This document shows, one piece after another, positions 32,677-37,708 of a stretch of DNA of 37,708 bases. The DNA comes from Candidatus Zhuqueibacterota bacterium (lineage in GTDB: Bacteria > Zhuqueibacterota > Zhuqueibacteria > Oceanimicrobiales > Oceanimicrobiaceae). The number at the start of each line of letters is the position of its first letter. Position 1 is the first letter of the stretch. The stretch spans positions 1-37,708 of the forward strand of contig JAJDAD010000004.1 in assembly GCA_029262055.1 (NCBI GenBank). The letters run 5' to 3'. Made by a program: the position numbers and the translations under genes. A model generated the notes under the pieces. The model had not been told where the DNA came from. It saw only the letters and a list, made by a program, of their open reading frames with translations, and ran no database searches.

Positions 32677-33251
32677 CAGATCCTCCTTGGTTGTAGTCTT
32701 GCACAACGGATTCATTGTGCGTATACCCGTCAATTATTGTGCCATTTCAATTATCGAAGGAGCCAGCCTTATTTTGGGCGTCAGAGCCGATTGTTCAGCT
32801 AACTCGTTTTGTGGAGCCTGTTCGACATTGTAGTCTTTCCACTACAGTCGGGCTACATGCATGCCCGCAAGTTACAAAGAAAGAGTTCGATACCTTGCTC
32901 GCACATCCGCAATGACTTGCAGCGCCCGAGTCACGCGGCGTCTGCGACGAAGGCCATAGCTGATTGCAGGCTTGATCCGGGGATTTGTCGCCAACTTGCC
33001 TGGCCCGCTCACTAGCCCCTGATTCACCAATGCGTCAGGAACTCTACTGCTCCCAATAACAAACTCAGAATGAAGATGAATAACAGGTGGGTACCCCTAG
33101 CCTGGAGAAATCAAGAAATGAATATACAACGGCTGTCAATATGAGTATTGAAAAATATTACTGATTGCATGGGGGCTGTTTGCTTCTTATTCGTATATCT
33201 AATATATAATATAGACAATAATAGAGATTGAGAATCAGAAGAGGTGTGACC
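32677..33251. other. Divergent intergenic region
   Basis: These 575 bases separate the minus-strand lipoprotein from the plus-strand repeat protein. No gene is supported. There is a small perfect stem, TGTAGT/ACTACA, near 32830-32847. Base composition turns AT-rich after about 33060, where the promoter of the repeat protein lies. Confidence 0.5.
33180..33210 (+). promoter_or_regulatory. Probable promoter of the T9SS-sorted protein
   Basis: TATAAT (33205-33210) in a very AT-rich stretch, with TTGCTT (33180-33185) 19 bases upstream, about 40 bases before the ATG. FCB bacteria often use other -10/-33 signals, so the -35 call is tentative. Confidence 0.35.
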
Positions 33252-35438
33252 ATGCATAAGTGGATTCTTGCGGTCTTTTGCTTAGCCACAAATATCTTGG
33301 CCCAGACATTTACCTGGCAACAAACCAATGGTCCCGTTGGAGGCTCAGTCAAAGATATTGCTCTAAATGGTCAAAGTGAACTATTTGCATTAGATGGAGA
33401 GAATTTGTTTAAGACCCGCACAGATCAAATAAGCTGGCTTAACATAAGCAAGGATATCAATGCCTCAATGACAACCATCGCTGTGAATTCAAAGAATGCT
33501 CTTTTTGTCGGAACACGCAAACCCCATTTCGGCTCCGAGGGCCGCACTGGCGGAATATTTGGTTCGACGGATAATGGAGAAAGCTGGTTCCACACAAGCC
33601 AGGGTCTGCCGGATGCAACTATCAATGATTTGCAAGTAAACTCCAATGATGAAATATTTGCAGTGACAAACAATGTGATCTCGAAATCAATAGATGATGG
33701 TGAAACATGGCAGGCAATTCTTGATGATTCAACAGGTAATTGGGATGCTTTTGAAACCCTGGCGATAAGTCCCCAGGACCATATTTTTGTGGGAACGTTT
33801 GGAAGCGGAGTACTTCGTTCAACAGATGGTGGAGCACACTGGGCAGTAATCAATACGGGACTGGAGTATAAAATTATCAATGATTTTGCAACTAGTGTAT
33901 CTGGTGCCATTTACATAGGTGTCAGGTTCGGCGGTGTTTACCGTTCCAGAGATAACGGCAACACCTGGGAAGAAATTAATAATGGCCTACCAAATGATTC
34001 ACCAACTATTGGACAGATTGAGGTTAATTCCAAAGGCGGCCTTTTTGCCTCTGTGTTTGGTAATTTCTACGTAAGTCGGGACGGGGGCGATTTGTGGACT
34101 GAAGTCAATAATTCGGAATTCATAAAACACACGAGCGCTATTTTTGTAGACGAACTGAACGAGGTTTATGTCGGGACGTTTGGAGATGGCGTTATACGCT
34201 CAAACGATGACGGCTTGTCATGGCAGCCAGTTAATCATGGCCTGGCAAACTCTTGGGTGACTGCATTTGCCGTCAATCACGATGATGTTCTAATCGCAGG
34301 AACAAATGGAGGCCTTTCCTTTTCCGAAAACAATGGCGATACCTGGCAGCAGCTTGAACAAGATCTATCGTCCCTCTTTCTTTCTCGCATGGCAATAAGT
34401 CCGAACGGGGCCATCTTCACTGGCAGCAGTTGTCCCGGTGACAATAGTCAATTCATGCTCAGATCACTAGATAACGGTTATACCTGGACAGAAATGACTC
34501 AGATGCGGCGATGTATCCTTTCTCTAGTTGTTGCTGCAAATGAAGATATTCTCATCAGCACTTCTTTTTTTATTGACGGGATTTACCGATCGCAGGATAA
34601 TGGCGACTCCTGGGAGCAACTTCATCCTGAACTGGTTGCTCGGGCTTTAGCGGTTACGCAAGACAATCACATTTTTGCTGGAACCCGCACCGGCTTCTTT
34701 CGATCAGATGATGATGGCCAGACTTGGAACTTGGTCCGGACACCGATTCAAGACGCCAGGGCCCCCAATCTTCTCATTGACTCTGAAGATCATATTTTTG
34801 CCGAGCTCACGGATTATTCTTCCCGCAGCCTTTACAGGTCCACGGATAACGGCTTGACCTGGAAATTACTTGCCTTTGGAATTGATGACGTGACTGGGGT
34901 GTGGCGTGCCCGTTTCCAGATCAACACATTATACCAGGACGGTGAAAGTAATCTCTGGGCAGGAACTTCCGAGGGTGTTTATTTTTCCCCTGATAATGGC
35001 GAGACATGGCAGTTGGAGAATCTCGGCTTAGAGGAAATCGAGGTTCGCTCCTTTGGCATGAACAGCAAAGGAACATTGTTTGCCGGCACCAGCGGTGATG
35101 GTATTTTCCGAATTTCAGAATCGGTTGTTTCCATTAACTCACCAGATGCAAGCAAACCCGGGGATTTTAGGCTTGAACAAAACTACCCTAACCCATTCAA
35201 TCCGGAAACCACCATCCGCTATCAAATTCAAGAAGAATCACACGTTAATTTGTCTATCATAAATCTTCTAGGCGAAAAAATTCGGACATTGGTTGATCAG
35301 GATCAAGCAGCCGGTTTGTACAATATAAAATGGGATGGAAAAGATGACTTCAGCCACCAGGCAGCCAGTGGAGTTTATTTCTATCGCCTTACCTCGGGTA
35401 GTCTTGTCACAGTTAAGAGACTCTTATTGATTCAATAG
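33252..35438 (+). CDS. Exported BNR/sortilin-like beta-propeller protein with type IX secretion sorting domain
   Basis: A 728-aa protein. A signal peptide (MHKWILAVFCLATNILAQ) is followed by roughly ten repeats of the BNR/sortilin kind, each with an S-D-x-G-x-T-W turn (STDNGESW, SIDDGETW, STDGGAHW, SRDNGNTW, SDDDGQTW) and a following LFVGT/IFAGT strand, which should form one or two beta-propellers. The last 90 residues carry the FlgD-like sorting domain (LEQNYPNPFNPETTIRYQI, then GVYFYRLTSG and VKRLLLIQ). It should be exported and attached to or released from the surface by a T9SS. ATG at 33252 is chosen for the GAGGTG site. Ligand or substrate unknown. Confidence 0.85.
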   Translation: MHKWILAVFCLATNILAQTFTWQQTNGPVGGSVKDIALNGQSELFALDGENLFKTRTDQISWLNISKDINASMTTIAVNSKNALFVGTRKPHFGSEGRTGGIFGSTDNGESWFHTSQGLPDATINDLQVNSNDEIFAVTNNVISKSIDDGETWQAILDDSTGNWDAFETLAISPQDHIFVGTFGSGVLRSTDGGAHWAVINTGLEYKIINDFATSVSGAIYIGVRFGGVYRSRDNGNTWEEINNGLPNDSPTIGQIEVNSKGGLFASVFGNFYVSRDGGDLWTEVNNSEFIKHTSAIFVDELNEVYVGTFGDGVIRSNDDGLSWQPVNHGLANSWVTAFAVNHDDVLIAGTNGGLSFSENNGDTWQQLEQDLSSLFLSRMAISPNGAIFTGSSCPGDNSQFMLRSLDNGYTWTEMTQMRRCILSLVVAANEDILISTSFFIDGIYRSQDNGDSWEQLHPELVARALAVTQDNHIFAGTRTGFFRSDDDGQTWNLVRTPIQDARAPNLLIDSEDHIFAELTDYSSRSLYRSTDNGLTWKLLAFGIDDVTGVWRARFQINTLYQDGESNLWAGTSEGVYFSPDNGETWQLENLGLEEIEVRSFGMNSKGTLFAGTSGDGIFRISESVVSINSPDASKPGDFRLEQNYPNPFNPETTIRYQIQEESHVNLSIINLLGEKIRTLVDQDQAAGLYNIKWDGKDDFSHQAASGVYFYRLTSGSLVTVKRLLLIQ

Positions 35439-35640
35439 GGTCATGAGTGTCCGTTGAGATCTTGTGAAGGGTGCATAGCATCGAGTTTACAGAAAACAGA
35501 TCAGTCCGAATGTCATCCCTGCATGCTTTCAGTGGCTATTGCAGATAAGCCTGGGCGCTCCCCAAAACTAGCGTGAAGGCGTCCCCGCCGAGCCAAATCT
35601 CATCGAAAATGCTTGACTTTTAAGACAGTCGCTCCCGACT

Positions 35641-36123
35641 CTACTCTGACTTAATGACACCGTCCTCGCCCGCGATCGGATATCGATTAATCATTTGATG
35701 TAGTCTATCTATCAAATCCTTGTTTTCTTGGTATGCTTCCATTTGTGGTCGAAGCATCAGCTCACGAACGAGATCATCATAGTTTTCGACATACGAATGT
35801 AATAAGAACCGCTCCGCCTCTTTCAGAGCTTCGCGGATTCTCCCGAGTTTCCAAAGTGACCGGTGGTAGCCCAATGAGGAGACCTTCGATTTTGGCCGGT
35901 ATTGCGTCGCTTTTTTGAAATACTGCGCCGAGATATCATAATCCTCTCTGTTAAAGTAAATCCCAGCAAGTACAACCTTGGCGACGGCAGAGTTTGGTTT
36001 TCTTTCAAGCAGTAGTTCTAACAATGCAATTGCCTTTTCCTCATTGTTCTCATCGCGCGCTTCGATGGCTCCCTGGAAAAGAGACTTCTCGTCGTCATTA
36101 AATTCCTGCTCCTCGTTTTGCAT
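35641..36123 (-). CDS. TPR-like helical repeat protein (160 aa)
   Basis: A 160-aa acidic protein. Residues 10-95 read as two or three tetratricopeptide repeats (EKAIALLELLLERKPNSAVA, LAGIYFNREDYDISAQYFKK, LGYHRSLWKLGRIREALKEA). No signal peptide. ATG at 36123 follows GAGG at about 8 bases. It begins 16 bases after the stop of a short lysine-rich ORF on the same strand and may be its partner. TPR proteins of this size next to the end of a larger gene can be immunity proteins of polymorphic toxins, but nothing proves that here. Confidence 0.7.
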   Translation of the reverse strand: MQNEEQEFNDDEKSLFQGAIEARDENNEEKAIALLELLLERKPNSAVAKVVLAGIYFNREDYDISAQYFKKATQYRPKSKVSSLGYHRSLWKLGRIREALKEAERFLLHSYVENYDDLVRELMLRPQMEAYQENKDLIDRLHQMINRYPIAGEDGVIKSE

Positions 36124-36139
36124 TATGTCTACCTCAGAT

Positions 36140-36268
36140 TTATTCCAGATCCTTTGGATCTTTTATCTTCTTGAGGGCATTCTTCACATCTTGGTCGGTC
36201 TTATCGCCAGCATTCGTCGCATTATCCTTGCCGCCCTGTTTTTTCGCAGCCAAGTAGGTTGGGTTCAT
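36140..36268 (-). CDS. Short ORF, possibly the 3' tail of a gene broken by the REP/RAYT unit
   Basis: A 42-codon minus-strand ORF whose first codons (NPTYLA) are read from the REP hairpin, followed by a hydrophilic Lys/Asp-rich tail (KKQGGKDNATNAGDK and DVKNALKKIKDPKDLE). The downstream TPR gene starts 16 bases after its stop. The tail looks like coding sequence, whereas the start lies inside the repeat, so the true gene probably once extended upstream and was cut by the insertion. Confidence 0.35.
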   Translation of the reverse strand: MNPTYLAAKKQGGKDNATNAGDKTDQDVKNALKKIKDPKDLE

Positions 36269-36284
36269 CTTTTCGAACCCAACA
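36254..36284 (+). repeat. REP hairpin, left of the transposase
   Basis: The repeat opens with GTAGG; then GTTGGGTTC and GAACCCAAC form a perfect 9-bp stem around ATCTTTTC-type loop bases. It lies 1 base beyond the transposase stop codon and is the inverted partner of 36866-36897. Confidence 0.85.
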
Positions 36285-36285
36285 T

Positions 36286-36837
36286 TCATTCCCCAAATGT
36301 ATTTTCATCAGTACCGTAATCATCGTTACAACCCCACTCGGCCGAATAGTAACCCAGTTTGAGATAACGGCGGAAGCTCGACCATATCCAATCGTGAGGT
36401 TTGCTGACATAACCGTGTTTCACAGGATTGTAATGGATGTAGTCAAAGTGTCTGGTAAAATCAATATCATCTCTTATCAAATGTTCCCAGTAACGTCGTT
36501 GCCAAACTGCAGCTTCTCGTTTTCCTTGCCGAGATTGATTTCGAATGCCTTCATTCCCACCCGCCTTCAGGTAACGTCTGCTGAACATTCCCTTGATTAA
36601 CCGCCAACGTTTGGGATAGTCATAATCATCAGACGGCAGACGCCATATACAATGCATATGGTCGGGAAGCAAACAAATTGCCTCCACCTTGAATGGATGT
36701 TTTTCTGCAACCTCTTTCCAAACCTGTCGTAAAATGCCACGCGCGGGGTTTGAGGTAAGAAACTTGCGCCGGTCAAATGTAACCACCGTAAAAAAATATA
36801 GACCGCCAGGTAGTTTTGTTCGAACATAATCCGACAT
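36286..36837 (-). CDS. REP-associated tyrosine transposase (RAYT, Y1_Tnp)
   Basis: A 183-aa single-strand HUH transposase related to IS200/IS605 TnpA. The HUH motif is HMH in LLPDHMHCIWRLP (about 58-70), and the catalytic tyrosine is in HFDYIHYNPVKHGYV (about 134-148). RKFLTSNPARG at the N-terminus, WQRRYWEHLIRDDIDF and the C-terminal WIWSSFRRY are typical RAYT segments. RAYTs bind and cut REP hairpins, and REPs stand at both ends of this gene. Length is normal and no frameshift is seen. The start lacks a strong ribosome site. Confidence 0.93.
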   Translation of the reverse strand: MSDYVRTKLPGGLYFFTVVTFDRRKFLTSNPARGILRQVWKEVAEKHPFKVEAICLLPDHMHCIWRLPSDDYDYPKRWRLIKGMFSRRYLKAGGNEGIRNQSRQGKREAAVWQRRYWEHLIRDDIDFTRHFDYIHYNPVKHGYVSKPHDWIWSSFRRYLKLGYYSAEWGCNDDYGTDENTFGE

Positions 36838-36865
36838 ATATCTCTTGCGTTAGGTGCCATTAACT

Positions 36866-36897
36866 TGTTGGATTCAAAAAAGACGAACCCAACCTAC
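36866..36897 (-). repeat. REP hairpin, right of the transposase
   Basis: GTTGGATTC and GAACCCAAC pair (one mismatch) around AAAAAAGAC, and the repeat closes with CTAC. It lies upstream of the transposase start and is inverted relative to 36254-36284. Confidence 0.85.
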
Positions 36898-36901
36898 ATG
36901 A

Positions 36902-37573
36902 CTGGACGGAACTTATCGTCCAGCACCCGTTCGGCGTCACGAGATTCCCAAACGCAGCGGCGGCAAGCGTCCGTTGGGCATCCCGACGGTACTCGACCGT
37001 GTTATCCAGCAGGCGATTCTGCAGGTGGTGCAGCCAGTTTTCGACCCGGGGTTTTCCGAGTCGAGCTTTGGCTTCCGCCCGGGTCGTTCTGCCCACGGCG
37101 CGGTCAAGCAAGTGCGGAAGGTATTGGGCAAAGGCGTCTGGGTTGTGGACATCGACCTGTCAAAGTTCTTCGACAGGGTGAATCACGATGTCCTGATGAC
37201 CCGCGTCGCCCGCAAGGTGAAAGACAAACGCGTGCTGTGTTTGATTCGCCGCTACCTGCGCGCCGGCGTCGAGGTGGACGGTAGCATTCAGCCGACCACC
37301 GAAGGCGTGCCGCAAGGTGGGCCGCTTTCACCTTTGCTGGCCAATATCGTTCTGGATGATTTTGACAAAGAACTGGAACGGCGTGGACACCGTTTTGTGC
37401 GCTATGCTGATGACTTCTTGCTTTTCGTCAGAAGCAGACGCGCCGGCCTTCGGGTCGGACGGAGCGTCGTTTGGTTCCTCAAGCAGCGGCTCAAGCCGGA
37501 GATAAACCGGCAAAAGAGTCGTCTGGTGCGTGCCGGGCAGTGCCAGTATCTGGGTTTTTTTTTTTATCGGTAG
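36902..37573 (+). pseudogene. Truncated group II intron reverse transcriptase/maturase
   Basis: An open frame of 224 codons encodes only the middle of an LtrA-type protein: LDGTYRPAPVRRHEIPKRSG, GIPTVLDRVIQQ, FRPGRSAHGAVKQV, VVDIDLSKFFDRVNHDVLM, the RT motif EGVPQGGPLSPLLANIVLDD and the catalytic RYADDFLLF. The first 60-90 residues are missing; the frame opens at a TGA (36899-36901) right next to the REP. The end collapses after QCQYLGFFF in an 11-base T run, so maturase domain X and any HNH domain are absent. With TTG at 36974 as a nominal start, it could not make a working intron protein. No intron domain V was found downstream. Confidence 0.85.
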
Positions 37574-37597
37574 TGTCACGATTTTTGTGTAACTATC

Positions 37598-37648
37598 GAA
37601 AGTGGGTGACGGAGCTAACTCGTAGAGTTAGCGGAGTTACCCACTTTC
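37598..37648. repeat. Strong 51-bp palindrome after the reverse transcriptase fragment
   Basis: Outer arms GAAAGTGGGT/ACCCACTTTC (10 bp, perfect) and inner arms GCTAACTC/GAGTTAGC (8 bp, perfect, 3-base loop) are joined by symmetric 6-base internal loops. No T-tract follows. It could be a transposon or REP-like end, a cruciform target for intron insertion, or a recombination site. Confidence 0.8.
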
Positions 37649-37708
37649 CTCAGGGCCGGGAAAATCCCTTTGAGTAAATGATTCTTGTGTAATACATTTG
37701 ATGCACCT

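Larger units (their letters stand above)
36254..36897 (-). mobile_element. REP-RAYT-REP unit
   Basis: A 644-bp unit made of a RAYT transposase gene and an inverted REP hairpin at each end (GTAGGTTGGGTTC on the left, GAACCCAACCTAC on the right). On the right edge a reverse transcriptase reading frame begins 5 bases beyond the repeat without its N-terminus; on the left edge a short gene tail runs into the repeat. The two broken neighbours suggest that the unit inserted into, or was involved in joining, older sequence. Confidence 0.7.

Noticed and set aside
37614-37632. Integron attC for the palindrome after the reverse transcriptase fragment
   Set aside because: The GCTAAC/GTTAGC arms lie at the centre around a 3-base loop and pair perfectly, unlike the imperfect outer cores of an attC site.

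Overview
The window looks like a bacterial chromosome segment from an FCB-group lineage. The best evidence is the exported repeat protein at 33252-35438, whose C-terminus carries the LEQNYPNPFNPETTI...GVYFYR...RLLL type IX secretion sorting signature common in Ignavibacteria, Calditrichota, KSB1 and relatives. Short lipoproteins, many TTG/GTG starts and AGGAGG-type ribosome sites fit this. The lineage is an inference; no rRNA or tRNA gene was seen.

Left arm (1-5810, genes on the minus strand): a partial gene and two overlapping micro-ORFs downstream of a class I methyltransferase; a stretch resembling the 3' end of a group II (IIC-like) intron; a small membrane protein; an N5-(carboxyethyl)ornithine synthase/alanine dehydrogenase family enzyme; a DUF1428 gene whose stop codon lies inside a likely integron attC site; a short-chain dehydrogenase; and a GGIE-type membrane protein.

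Core (6540-19909, all plus strand): a hydroxyproline and prolyl-peptide catabolic island. Trans-4-hydroxy-L-proline is handled by 4-hydroxyproline 2-epimerase (Cys/Cys), a D-hydroxyproline dehydrogenase-like flavoprotein, a DapA-family 1-pyrroline-4-hydroxy-2-carboxylate deaminase and 2-oxoglutarate semialdehyde dehydrogenase, with a GntR/FCD regulator. Trans-3-hydroxy-L-proline is handled by a Cys/Thr dehydratase, and probably cis-3-hydroxy-L-proline by an enolase-superfamily enzyme. Both would feed an ornithine-cyclodeaminase-family pyrroline-2-carboxylate reductase that makes L-proline. An exported dipeptidyl peptidase IV and a cytosolic Xaa-Pro peptidase would supply the imino acids from collagen-like peptides. 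A GIY-YIG gene enclosed by inverted palindromes sits inside this island.

Accessory region (20195-31745): a small one-helix protein followed by a CHAT protease-STAND ATPase-TPR protein (defence- or signalling-like), a ComEC-like metallo-beta-lactamase-fold protein, a PAS histidine kinase/NarL-type regulator pair, a zinc-ribbon microprotein and an exported DUF885 protein. A conserved intergenic element of about 170 bp occurs twice, before the MBL gene and before the DUF885 gene.

Right arm (31746-37708): a lipoprotein, the large type IX-sorted BNR/sortilin-like repeat protein, a TPR protein with a short upstream ORF, a REP-associated tyrosine transposase enclosed by inverted REP hairpins, and a group II intron reverse transcriptase fragment cut off exactly at the outer edge of one REP, followed by a strong 51-bp palindrome.
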